A stretch of 38,642 nucleotides of DNA from the NCBI GenBank assembly GCA_041485845.1, contig JBGPKH010000007.1, positions 1-38,642 on the forward strand, read 5' to 3'. The notes beneath the pieces were generated by a model. It did no database searches and had not been told where the DNA came from. It worked only from the letters and a program-made list of their open reading frames with translations. Position numbers and translations under genes: made by a program. Shown in pieces: positions 15,782 to 23,463 of this stretch. Within the stretch, counting starts at the first letter, position 1; the number at the start of each line of letters is the position of its first letter. The DNA is from OMOG01 sp041485845. GTDB taxonomy: Bacteria; Acidobacteriota; Terriglobia; Bryobacterales; Bryobacteraceae.

Positions 15782-17326
15782 ATGACGGAAGCCGCTGCGT
15801 CCGAGAAAAACCGCAAGATTCTGCGCATCGAGGACCTGGCCGAGGTGGTAGCAGCGCTTCGCGCCCAAGGAAAAGTGGTGGTTCACTGCCACGGCGTCTT
15901 CGACCTGATGCACGTCGGACACATTCGCCATTTCGAACAGGCCAAGAAACTGGGGGACGTCCTGATCGTTACGGTAACGCCGGACCGGTACGTCAACAAG
16001 GGTCCCAATCGCCCGGTCTTTAGCGAAGCGCACCGGGCCTGGTCCATCGGCGCCCTGGCCTGCGTGGATTACGTGGCGATCAATGAGTGGCCGATGGCGA
16101 CGGAAACGATCCGTCTTTTGCGGCCCAGCATCTTCGTCAAGGGCTCGGAATATCGGGATGCCGCCAAGGACCGGACGGGCGCAATTTCGGCGGAGGAAGA
16201 AGCCATTCGCGACGCCGGCGGCGAATTGGCCTTTACCGAGGACGTGGTGTTCAGCTCGTCCCACCTGCTCAACCGCCATTTCGGAGTGTTTCCGGAAAAG
16301 ACCGAGCAGATGCTGGCGGAGTTTTCCGCGAAACACAGTTCCGACCGCATTCTGCGATATCTGGACGAGGCGCGGCGTTTGCGGGTCCTGGTGCTCGGCG
16401 AAGCGATCATCGATGAATATGAGTTTTGCGAGACCATCGGCAAGTCCGGCAAAGAGCCGGTCCTGGTGGCCCGGTATATCAACAGCGAGCGTTTCGCCGG
16501 GGGCATTCTAGCGGTAGCGAATCACACGGCCGCGATTTCCGAACGCGTGACGATGCTGACTTTTTTGGGTGAATTGGACTCTCAGGAAGAGTTCATCCGG
16601 GCGCACGTGAAGGCCGTGGTGGAGAAGATCTTCCTGTATCTGCCGAACGCGCCGACGATTGTGAAGAGGCGTTTCCTTGAGTCCTACCCGTTTCAGAAGT
16701 TATTCGAAGTGTACGTGATGAGCGATATGGAACGCCACGCATCTCAGTCGGTGGCGCTTTGCGGGAAACTGGCGGAGATCCTGCCGCAGTTCGATGCGGT
16801 GATCGTATCGGATTATGGGCACGGAATGATTAGCCCGGAGGTGGCCGGGTTACTGTCCGCGCAGGCCAGGTTTCTGGCCGTCAATACGCAGGTCAACGCG
16901 GGGAATCATGGGTTCAACACCGTTTCGAAGTACCCGCGCGCCAGCTACGTCTGCATTTCCGAACGCGAGCTACGGTTGGATGCAAGGAGCCCGCAAAGAG
17001 ACCTGCGGGAAATCGTTCAGGATGCGGCGGACCAGTTGTCGTGCGACCGGATGCTGGTTACCCGTGGGGAACAGGGAAGCCTGTGCTACAGCCGCAGGGA
17101 AGGATTCTGTGAAACCCCGGCATTTACGGGGAGGGTAGTGGACCGGGTGGGCGCGGGTGACGCGGTTCTGGCGATCACGGCGCTCTGCGCAGCGGTGGAG
17201 ACGCCAATCGACATCCTCGGTTTCATCGGAAGCTGTGTGGGCGCGCAGGCGGTCGGCGTAGTAGGCAATCGCGCCAGTATCGAGCGCGTGCCGCTCGCCA
17301 GGTACGTGGAGTGTCTGCTGAAATGA
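15782..17326 (+). CDS. Nucleotidyltransferase-PfkB kinase fusion, HldE-like with domains swapped
   Basis: Residues about 30-165 are a cytidylyltransferase-type domain with VVHCHGVFDLMHVGHIRHF (HVGH at 44-47), as in the C-terminal half of HldE/RfaE. Residues about 200-514 are a ribokinase/PfkB-like domain (RVLVLGEAIIDEYE, FAGGILAVANHTA, IVSDYGHGM, and DRVGAGDAV with the catalytic GAGD at 457-460), as in the N-terminal half of HldE. In HldE, the bifunctional ADP-heptose enzyme, the kinase comes first, so the order here is reversed. The likely roles are phosphorylation of a sugar phosphate and its activation to an NDP-sugar, but the sugar and nucleotide are unknown. The kinase domain is divergent, for example in its substrate-lid region. 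Downstream genes for a HAD phosphatase and a second kinase suggest a multistep HldE/GmhB-like route. Confidence 0.8.
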   Translation: MTEAAASEKNRKILRIEDLAEVVAALRAQGKVVVHCHGVFDLMHVGHIRHFEQAKKLGDVLIVTVTPDRYVNKGPNRPVFSEAHRAWSIGALACVDYVAINEWPMATETIRLLRPSIFVKGSEYRDAAKDRTGAISAEEEAIRDAGGELAFTEDVVFSSSHLLNRHFGVFPEKTEQMLAEFSAKHSSDRILRYLDEARRLRVLVLGEAIIDEYEFCETIGKSGKEPVLVARYINSERFAGGILAVANHTAAISERVTMLTFLGELDSQEEFIRAHVKAVVEKIFLYLPNAPTIVKRRFLESYPFQKLFEVYVMSDMERHASQSVALCGKLAEILPQFDAVIVSDYGHGMISPEVAGLLSAQARFLAVNTQVNAGNHGFNTVSKYPRASYVCISERELRLDARSPQRDLREIVQDAADQLSCDRMLVTRGEQGSLCYSRREGFCETPAFTGRVVDRVGAGDAVLAITALCAAVETPIDILGFIGSCVGAQAVGVVGNRASIERVPLARYVECLLK

Positions 17327-17367
17327 GGGCGCGGCCGGCACGGCGCGGCGGCCAGGGCCAGGCGTAG

Positions 17368-17991
17368 ATGGCAGGGCGGATTTGCGGGGTCGATTTTGAT
17401 AATACAATCGTCAGTTACGACGAGGTTCTAGCCCGGATTGTGAGAGAACGCGGGCTGCTGGATTCCTTCGATTTTGGAACCAAGCGGACGATTCGCGATC
17501 GCATCCGGCAGTTGCCCGATGGCGAGATCGAATGGCAGAAGTGCCAGGCGCTGCTCTATGGATCGCGGATCGGCGAGGCGAAATTGATCGACGGCGTGCC
17601 GCAGTTTTTCCGCCTGTGCGGCGGCCGCGGGGTGAAGGTCTACGTGATCAGCCATAAAACGGAGGTTTCGCAATTCGATACGGCGGGCGTCAATCTGCGG
17701 CAGGCCGCGCTGGGCTGGATGACCGCGAACCGGTTTTTCGAGCGTGACGGGCTGGGGCTCGATCCCCAGGACGTTTTTTTTGCCGGAACGCGAGTGGAGA
17801 AGATCGACCGAATCGCGGCACTGGGATGCACACATTTTATCGACGACCTGGAAGAGACCTTCCTGGAGGCTACCTTTCCCAATACTACCCGCCGCATTCT
17901 CTACGAACCGGGCGGAGACGCGCCGCCGCCGGGGGTCAAGCTGATGAAGACCTGGCAGGAGATCAGTGACTACTTCTTTGGCACAGACTGA
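17368..17991 (+). CDS. HAD-superfamily phosphatase
   Basis: The 207-residue protein begins with the HAD nucleophile motif GVDFDNTIVSYDE (Asp9 and Asp11), followed by a small helical cap, VYVISHKTE as motif II, and CTHFIDDLEETFLEA as the acidic motif near the C-terminus, with the lysine of motif III likely in VEKIDRI. It is a small soluble phosphatase, probably dephosphorylating a sugar phosphate intermediate between kinase and nucleotidyltransferase steps, as GmhB does in heptose synthesis, although it is not a close GmhB relative. It overlaps the next gene by 26 bases if that gene uses its GTG start. Confidence 0.7.
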   Translation: MAGRICGVDFDNTIVSYDEVLARIVRERGLLDSFDFGTKRTIRDRIRQLPDGEIEWQKCQALLYGSRIGEAKLIDGVPQFFRLCGGRGVKVYVISHKTEVSQFDTAGVNLRQAALGWMTANRFFERDGLGLDPQDVFFAGTRVEKIDRIAALGCTHFIDDLEETFLEATFPNTTRRILYEPGGDAPPPGVKLMKTWQEISDYFFGTD

Positions 17992-19015
17992 CGCGGAAGT
18001 CGAGAGGCTGAAGGATGCCGTGGGCGCGCTATTGTCCCTGCGCGTGGACTCGCTCGAAGCGGCCGGCGGGGGACGCAACAGCCGGGTATACCGGCTGACG
18101 GCGGGCGCGGGCGCTTATGCGGTGAAGGTCTATTTTCGGCACGCCTCGGATAACCGCGCTCGCATGGAGACGGAGTTCGGCAGCCTGAGCTTCTTATGGA
18201 AGAATGGCATCCGCTCGATTCCCCGGCCGCTCGCGGCCAGCCCCATAGGCGGCTTCGCGATCTATGAGTGGATCGACGGACAGCCGATCGCCCCGGAGGG
18301 CGTCTCGGACACGACGATAGACACGGCAGCGGGTTTTCTGGTGCGCCTCGCGGAATTGCGCGACCGGCCCGGCAGCGCTTCGCTGGGGCCGGCATCCGAG
18401 GCTTGTTTTTCCGGCCAGGCGCTGCTGGACAACCTGCAAGGCCGCTTGCGCCCGCTTTTATCGGGTCCGAACGATAGAGCGCTGCGCGCCTTCCTGGACG
18501 AAGACCTAGTTCCCGCTTTGGATGGGTTATCGCGCTGGAGCCGCACGCAACTTAGGGGCGGGTTCGAAAGCCAGTTGGAGGAGCCGGGACGCACGCTGAG
18601 TCCTTCGGACTTCGGATTTCACAATGCGCTACGCAGGCCCACGGGAAAGATCGTCTTTCTCGATCTGGAATACTTCGGCTGGGACGACCCGGCGAAAATG
18701 GTCTGCGATTTCCTGCTGCATCCGGGGATGAATCTCCCGGATTCTTCCAAGCGGCGGTTTGCCACTACCGTGGTTCGGGGGCTTGCGGGTTGCGCCGGCA
18801 TGGCGGAACGGGTGATCGCGTTCTACCCTTTATTCGGGCTCAAATGGGCCCTGATCCTGTTGAACGAGTTTTTGCCGGAGCAACTGTTACGGCGCCGCTT
18901 CGCGGGCATGACAGAAGAAGACCGCCACCAGCGGCAGAGGGAGCAGTTGGACAAAGCCAGAAATACGATCCGGAGAGTCCTCGCGGAACATGAGCATTTT
19001 CCCTATCTCGACTAA
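17966..19015 (+). CDS. APH-like phosphotransferase (sugar kinase)
   Basis: A 349-residue protein-kinase-fold phosphotransferase of the aminoglycoside phosphotransferase/choline kinase group. The ATP-binding lysine is in AYAVKVYF (Lys54), the catalytic loop is LSPSDFGFHNAL (Asp215, Asn220) and the metal-binding aspartate is in FLDLEYFGWDDPAKMVCDFL (Asp233). The usual His before the catalytic Asp is Ser here, as in some divergent members. In this operon it may be an anomeric sugar kinase feeding the nucleotidyltransferase. The GTG start at 17966 is inferred: no other start precedes the first conserved strand, and it gives a 26-base overlap with the phosphatase gene. The 3' end also overlaps the transketolase gene by 26 bases, so translation is likely coupled. 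Confidence 0.7.
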   Translation: MTTSLAQTDAEVERLKDAVGALLSLRVDSLEAAGGGRNSRVYRLTAGAGAYAVKVYFRHASDNRARMETEFGSLSFLWKNGIRSIPRPLAASPIGGFAIYEWIDGQPIAPEGVSDTTIDTAAGFLVRLAELRDRPGSASLGPASEACFSGQALLDNLQGRLRPLLSGPNDRALRAFLDEDLVPALDGLSRWSRTQLRGGFESQLEEPGRTLSPSDFGFHNALRRPTGKIVFLDLEYFGWDDPAKMVCDFLLHPGMNLPDSSKRRFATTVVRGLAGCAGMAERVIAFYPLFGLKWALILLNEFLPEQLLRRRFAGMTEEDRHQRQREQLDKARNTIRRVLAEHEHFPYLD

Positions 19016-19841
19016 AGCCGCCCCGGTCAACGACACCGCACTGGATGAGCGCTCGCGCGAGCTGCGGCGGACGATCGTCAAGACCATCCGGGCGGGAAGA
19101 CGCGGCCATGTGGGCTCGGCCTTTTCACTGGTGGAGATGCTGCGCGTGTTGTACGACGATGTGCTCCACTACGACGCGGCCAATCCGCTTTGGCCCGAGC
19201 GGGACCGCTTCATCCTCAGCAAGGGCCACGGGTGCCTGGCGCTCTACGCGGTCCTGGCCGACAAGGGCTTTTTCCCGGAAGCGGAGTTATGGAAGTTCTG
19301 CAAGTCCGACGGCATTCTAGGCGGCCATCCCGAGTACCGGAAGGTTCCGGGCGTCGAGGCTTCCACCGGCAGCCTGGGACACGGCCTGGCGATCGGGATC
19401 GGCTTCGCCCTCCACGCGCGCATGGCCAAGGCCACGCACCGGGTTTTTGTGGTGATCAGCGACGGCGAGTCGAATGAGGGCGCGGTGTGGGAGTCGGCAC
19501 TGTGCGCCAGCAAGCACCGGCTGAGTAACCTGGTGGTGCTGGTGGACTATAACAAGCAGCAATCCTACGGAACCACATACGAAGTGCTCGATCTCGAACC
19601 GCTGGCCGATAAGTGGCGCGCGTTTGGTTTCGCCGTGAGGGAAGTGGATGGACACAATGTCGCCGCGTTGCGCGCGGCTCTGCGCCAAACTCCCTTCGAC
19701 GCCGGCAAGCCGAGCATCCTGATTTGCCACACGATCAAAGGCAAAGGGATCAGCTTCACCGAGAACAACCTGCAATGGCATCACAAGTCCAAAGTCAGCG
19801 ACGAAGAAGCGCAAGCGCTCCTGGCGGCGCTGGAGCCCTAG
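18990..19841 (+). CDS. Transketolase, N-terminal (TPP-binding) subunit
   Basis: This 283-residue protein is the first half of a split transketolase. It shows GHVGSAFS (His40), FILSKGHGCLALYAVLA (His80), TGSLGHGLAIGIG and the thiamine diphosphate motif ISDGESNEG ending in VDYN, with Ser in place of the first Gly of the common GDG. KGKGISFTE near the C-terminus is also typical. With the next gene it should form a heterotetramer that transfers two-carbon ketol units. Its place inside a sugar-nucleotide operon, overlapping the kinase gene, suggests a dedicated biosynthetic role: making a ketose phosphate such as sedoheptulose 7-phosphate or adding a C2 branch. Which of these applies is not decidable from the sequence. 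Confidence 0.85.
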   Translation: MSIFPISTKAAPVNDTALDERSRELRRTIVKTIRAGRRGHVGSAFSLVEMLRVLYDDVLHYDAANPLWPERDRFILSKGHGCLALYAVLADKGFFPEAELWKFCKSDGILGGHPEYRKVPGVEASTGSLGHGLAIGIGFALHARMAKATHRVFVVISDGESNEGAVWESALCASKHRLSNLVVLVDYNKQQSYGTTYEVLDLEPLADKWRAFGFAVREVDGHNVAALRAALRQTPFDAGKPSILICHTIKGKGISFTENNLQWHHKSKVSDEEAQALLAALEP

Positions 19842-19844
19842 GCG

Positions 19845-20771
19845 ATGAGAAAGACCTGTCTCGACGTGGTGTACGAGCTTGCCCGGAACGACGACCGCAT
19901 CGTATTTATCGGTTCCGATCTCGGCGTGGGCACATTGAAGCAGTTCAAGGCGGAGATGCCGGAACGGTATTTCATGGAAGGGGTGAGCGAAGCCAATCTC
20001 ATCGGCATGGCGGCCGGGCTAGCCATGGAAGGCCGGATCGTGTACGCCAACACGATTGCGACATTCCTCACGCGCCGCTGCTTCGAGCAGGTGGCGCTGG
20101 ACCTGTGCCTGCACAACGTGAACGTGCGGCTGATCGCGAACGGAGGCGGCCTGGTGTATGCTCCGCTGGGACCGACGCACCTGGCGATCGAGGATATCGC
20201 CATTTTGCGGGCACTGCCGCGCATGGCCATCCTGGCGCCCGCGGACGCCGCCGAGATGCGGCGGCTCATGCCGCTAACGGTGGACTATCCGGGGCCCTTG
20301 TATATTCGACTGGCGAAGGGCGGCGATCCGATCGTCACGGACGAGCGGCAGGCATTCGCGATCGGCAAGGTCTTTCCGATGCGCGAGGGCGGCGACGGCC
20401 TCATCGTGTCCACGGGGGTCCTGCTCAAGCGCGCGCTGGACGCGGCAGAGATGCTGCATGAAAAGGGACTGGAAGTTACGGTGCTGCACGTGCCGACGGT
20501 GAAACCGCTCGATGAGGCGGCCATCCGGGAGTACGCCGGCCGCGTGCCGGTGATTGTAACGGCCGAAGAGCACTCGGTGATTGGCGGGCTGGGCAGCGCC
20601 GTGGCCGAGGTGCTCGCGGAGGCGAATTTCGACTCGCGCAAGCGCTTCAAGCGGATCGGCATTCCCGATGTGTTTCCCGACCAGTACGGTTCGCAGGACA
20701 GTCTGATGACCCGCTACGCCATCACTACAGGCGCGATCTGCCAGACCATCGAAGAGTTGGCAAGAGGATAA
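19845..20771 (+). CDS. Transketolase, C-terminal (pyrimidine-binding) subunit
   Basis: The 308-residue protein is the second half of the split transketolase: a pyrimidine-binding domain with IVFIGSDLGVGTL and the catalytic glutamate in MEGVSEANLIGMAAGLA (Glu49), then the C-terminal regulatory-type domain from about 190 (LIVSTGVLLKRALDAA, VLHVPTVKPLDE, VTAEEHSVIGGLGSAVAEVLAE). It begins three bases after the N-terminal subunit stops, as required for balanced production of both halves. In the avilamycin pathway a comparable two-subunit thiamine enzyme (AviB1/AviB2) builds a two-carbon branch on a sugar, which is a precedent for such a pair in sugar tailoring. Confidence 0.85.
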   Translation: MRKTCLDVVYELARNDDRIVFIGSDLGVGTLKQFKAEMPERYFMEGVSEANLIGMAAGLAMEGRIVYANTIATFLTRRCFEQVALDLCLHNVNVRLIANGGGLVYAPLGPTHLAIEDIAILRALPRMAILAPADAAEMRRLMPLTVDYPGPLYIRLAKGGDPIVTDERQAFAIGKVFPMREGGDGLIVSTGVLLKRALDAAEMLHEKGLEVTVLHVPTVKPLDEAAIREYAGRVPVIVTAEEHSVIGGLGSAVAEVLAEANFDSRKRFKRIGIPDVFPDQYGSQDSLMTRYAITTGAICQTIEELARG

Positions 20772-20774
20772 AAC

Positions 20775-21437
20775 ATGGGCAACTTGATGAATATCGTGAC
20801 GCCTCTTCATAAGCGGACCAAGCGCGATTACCTGGCGCGCATGGTGGATGACAAGGTCCACTGCATGATGAAGGCCAAGGAGTACGAGTTCGACTATTGG
20901 GACGGCGACCGGCGGTACGGATACGGCGGCTATAAGTATGACGGCCGCTGGAAGACGGTGGCACAGAACCTGATCGACACCTACAAGCTTCCTCCGAATG
21001 CCAAAGTGCTGGATGTGGGCTGCGGCAAGGCGCACCTGCTGTATGAGCTGGCGCAGTTGCTTCCGGCGGGCGAGGTCCACGGGTTCGACATTTCGCGGCA
21101 CGGCATGGCGGATGCGCCGGAGCCGATTCGCGACCGGCTGTTTCGCTATCGGGCGCAGGATGCGCTGCCTTACGGCGACAAGTCTTTCGACCTGGTGATT
21201 TCGCTGGGTTGCCTGCACAACCTGCGGATTTTCGAGCTGAAGACCGCGGTAGGCGAGATCGAGCGCGTGGGGAAGCGCGGATACATCATGCTCGAGAGTT
21301 ACCGCAGCGAGCTGGAGCTGTTCAATTTGCAGTGCTGGGCTTTGACGTGCGAATCGTTTTTTGACACCGCGGAGTGGATCTGGCTGTACCGGCATTTTGG
21401 GTATACGGGCGACTACGAGTTCATCTACTTCGAGTAA
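20775..21437 (+). CDS. Class I SAM-dependent methyltransferase-like protein
   Basis: A 220-residue Rossmann-fold protein with a clear SAM motif, KVLDVGCGKAHLLYELAQL, the acidic HGFDIS strand end, a DALPYGDKSFDLVISLGCLHNL motif IV and a distinctive aromatic N-terminal segment (EYEFDYWDGDRRYGYGG). The aromatic segment probably shapes the substrate pocket. It starts three bases after the transketolase stop and ends six before the dehydrogenase, so it acts in the same pathway. Methylation of the sugar is the simplest guess, but methyltransferase-fold proteins sometimes catalyse other chemistry. Confidence 0.75.
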   Translation: MGNLMNIVTPLHKRTKRDYLARMVDDKVHCMMKAKEYEFDYWDGDRRYGYGGYKYDGRWKTVAQNLIDTYKLPPNAKVLDVGCGKAHLLYELAQLLPAGEVHGFDISRHGMADAPEPIRDRLFRYRAQDALPYGDKSFDLVISLGCLHNLRIFELKTAVGEIERVGKRGYIMLESYRSELELFNLQCWALTCESFFDTAEWIWLYRHFGYTGDYEFIYFE

Positions 21438-21443
21438 CTTTCC

Positions 21444-22478
21444 ATGAAGATGAAAGCGGCGATTCTGGAGACCTTGCGGGCACCGTTGGTTCTCGACGAG
21501 GTCGAAATCCCGGACCTGGAGTGCGGGCAGGTGCTGGTCGAAGTCCACTGCAGCGGCATTTGCGGCGCGCAGTTGGGCGAGATCGACGGCAAGAAGGGCG
21601 CCGACAAGTTCCTGCCGCACCTGCTTGGCCATGAAGGCGGCGGGGTGGTGCTGGAGACGGGGCCGGGAGTGACGCACGCCGGCAAAGGCGATCATGTAGT
21701 GCTGCACTGGCGGAAGGGCGCGGGCATCCATGCGCGCGGGGCGAAGTATTCGTGGGGCGGGCGCATAGTGAACTCGGGCTGGGTGACGACGTTCAACGAG
21801 TGCGCGGTGGTTTCGGAGAATCGAGTTACGCCGATTCCCAAGGATGTTCCGTTCGAAGTGGCTGCGCTGATGGGCTGCGCGGTCACCACTGCCCTGGGCC
21901 TGATCAACAACCTGGCGCAGGTCAAGATCGGGCAATCGCTGGCGGTGTTCGGCTGCGGCGGTGTGGGGCTGAACGTGGTGCAGGGCGCCGCGATGGTATC
22001 GGCGGACCCGATTATCGCGATCGACATCTACGATCACAAGCTGGAGATGGCGAGGCAATTCGGCGCGACTCACGCGATCAATTCCACTCGTACGGATGTG
22101 GAGGGTGAGGTGCGCAGGATCGTGGGATCCGCGGGGGTCGACGTATTTGTGGAGAACACGGGGTTGGTGCGGCTCATCGAGCAGGCGTATCGACTGACCG
22201 CCGCGTCGGGCAAGACGATTCTGGTGGGCGTGCCCCGGCACGACGAGGACATTACGATTCATTCGCTGCCGCTGCATTTCGGCAAAGTGCTGACTGGCTG
22301 CGAGGGCGGCTCGACCGATCCCACGGTGGATATCCCGCGGTACATCCGGTTGTACCAGAGAGGCAAGCTGCAGCTCGACAGCCTGATCACGCACCGGCTG
22401 CCGTTCCTGGAGATCAACGCGGCGCTGGACAAGGTTCGGGCTGGAGAGGTGGGCCGCTGTATGCTGTCCATGAGGTGA
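21444..22478 (+). CDS. Zinc-dependent alcohol/sugar dehydrogenase (MDR family)
   Basis: The 344-residue medium-chain dehydrogenase keeps the catalytic zinc ligands: Cys40 (SGICGAQ), His63-Glu64 (LLGHEGGG) and Cys145 (LMGCAVTTALG). The NAD-binding motif is FGCGGVGLNVVQ with an acidic residue after beta-2 (AIDIYD), favouring NAD. The usual four-cysteine structural-zinc loop is replaced by a cysteine-free, aromatic stretch at about 85-112 (LHWRKGAG, KYSWGGRIVN). It would oxidise or reduce a hydroxyl of the pathway sugar, for example generating the ketone needed for branching or epimerisation. It is followed by an SDR six bases downstream. Confidence 0.8.
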   Translation: MKMKAAILETLRAPLVLDEVEIPDLECGQVLVEVHCSGICGAQLGEIDGKKGADKFLPHLLGHEGGGVVLETGPGVTHAGKGDHVVLHWRKGAGIHARGAKYSWGGRIVNSGWVTTFNECAVVSENRVTPIPKDVPFEVAALMGCAVTTALGLINNLAQVKIGQSLAVFGCGGVGLNVVQGAAMVSADPIIAIDIYDHKLEMARQFGATHAINSTRTDVEGEVRRIVGSAGVDVFVENTGLVRLIEQAYRLTAASGKTILVGVPRHDEDITIHSLPLHFGKVLTGCEGGSTDPTVDIPRYIRLYQRGKLQLDSLITHRLPFLEINAALDKVRAGEVGRCMLSMR

Positions 22479-22484
22479 GCTTCC

Positions 22485-23363
22485 ATGCTCAGCCATGGAT
22501 CTGCCGACAGTGTGAAGCCGACCCGGGTGTTAGTGCTGGGGGCGGCCGGATTCCTGGCGCAGAGGCTGGCGCACCATTTCCAGGGCCGGCCGATCGAATG
22601 CCGGCCGGTGGGCTCGCGCGAGGTGGATCTTACCGAAAGGTACGCGGTAGAGAAGCTGCGGGGCATAATCCGGGCTGGCGACTCGATGGTAGTGACCTCG
22701 GCGCTGACGCCGGAGCACGGCCGCGACCGGACCACTTTTCTGAAGAACGTCTCGATGGTGGAGAACTTATGTGCGGTGGCTGCCGAGATGGCGCAGGTGG
22801 TTTATGTCGGCTCCGACAGTGTGTACGATGTCCGCTGCGAATGCGTAAGTGAGGATTCCCGCTGCGAGCCCGCGGACCTGTACGGGCTCAGCCACCTGGT
22901 GCGGGAGAGGCTGCTGCGCGACGCCTGCCCGGGCGAGCGCCTGGCGATCATTCGGCCTTGCGCGATCTACGGAGCGGGCGATACGCACAACAGTTACGGC
23001 CCCAACCGGTTCCTGCGCAGCGCGCTCGCAGATGGGAAGATCACACTCTTCGGGCAGGGAGAAGAGCGGCGGGATCACGTTTACGTCGACGATGTGTGCC
23101 GGATTATTCTGGCGTGCCTGCTGCATCGAAGTGCGGGGGTGTTGAACGCGGTGAGCGGGACGGCGGTCACGTTCGCCGAGTTGGCTCGGAGTGTGGTCGA
23201 TGCGGTGGGGCGCCATGTGGAGATAGAAACGGCGCCACGGCGGGTGGCGGTGACGCATCGCTGGTTCGATACCGCGGCGTTGCGGAGCGCGTTCCCGGAC
23301 TTTCGGGCGACGTCGCTGGAGACGGGCATTCGAGAGACGATCGCGGCGATGGTTGCCGGTTGA
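22485..23363 (+). CDS. Extended SDR sugar reductase/epimerase with Lys-to-His change
   Basis: A 292-residue NAD(P)-dependent epimerase/dehydratase-family protein with VLVLGAAGFLAQRLA (Rossmann motif at 15-29), VYVGSDSVYD (Ser112), RPCAIYGAGD and HVYVDDVCRII. At the catalytic YxxxK position it reads LYGLSHLVRE: Tyr133 is kept but the lysine is His137. The lysine normally lowers the tyrosine pKa and binds the nicotinamide ribose, so activity may be altered or lost. It is the last gene of the operon. A REP-like hairpin lies 33 bases downstream. Its partner SDR at 14779 has the normal motif. Resembles RmlD-like reductases only in size. Confidence 0.75.
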   Translation: MLSHGSADSVKPTRVLVLGAAGFLAQRLAHHFQGRPIECRPVGSREVDLTERYAVEKLRGIIRAGDSMVVTSALTPEHGRDRTTFLKNVSMVENLCAVAAEMAQVVYVGSDSVYDVRCECVSEDSRCEPADLYGLSHLVRERLLRDACPGERLAIIRPCAIYGAGDTHNSYGPNRFLRSALADGKITLFGQGEERRDHVYVDDVCRIILACLLHRSAGVLNAVSGTAVTFAELARSVVDAVGRHVEIETAPRRVAVTHRWFDTAALRSAFPDFRATSLETGIRETIAAMVAG

Positions 23364-23395
23364 AAAACTAAGTAGGAGAGGCCCCGGCTATCCTT

Positions 23396-23425
23396 GGACA
23401 GGCTGAAGCCGGCTGAAGCCTGTCC
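23396..23425. repeat. REP-like palindrome with internal 10-base duplication
   Basis: GGACAGGCT and AGCCTGTCC form a 9-base stem. Inside, GGCTGAAGCC occurs twice in tandem (23401-23410 and 23411-23420), as if a simpler GGACAGGCTGAAGCCTGTCC element had been enlarged by slippage. It lies between the end of the sugar operon and the next promoter; without a T-run it is not a typical terminator. Related to the element at 5492-5513. Confidence 0.6.
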
Positions 23426-23433
23426 CACTTCGG

Positions 23434-23439
23434 TATAAT
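23434..23439 (+). promoter_or_regulatory. Possible -10 box for the GT2/GtrA unit
   Basis: A perfect TATAAT sits just after the REP-like element, 24 bases before the ATG at 23464. A transcript would begin about at 23446, which argues against the upstream TTG start at 23446. No clear -35 box is visible. Confidence 0.35.
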
Positions 23440-23463
23440 CGACGATTGCCAGAAGCTGCCGGA

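Noticed and set aside
20274..22496. 740-codon minus-strand ORF
   Set aside because: It covers three genes with clear catalytic motifs on the plus strand; its His/Arg/Gln-rich content is a mirror effect, and no membrane or domain pattern is seen.
23361..23425. REP-like hairpin as a rho-independent terminator
   Set aside because: The stem is not followed by a T-run, so I list it as a repeat rather than a terminator.
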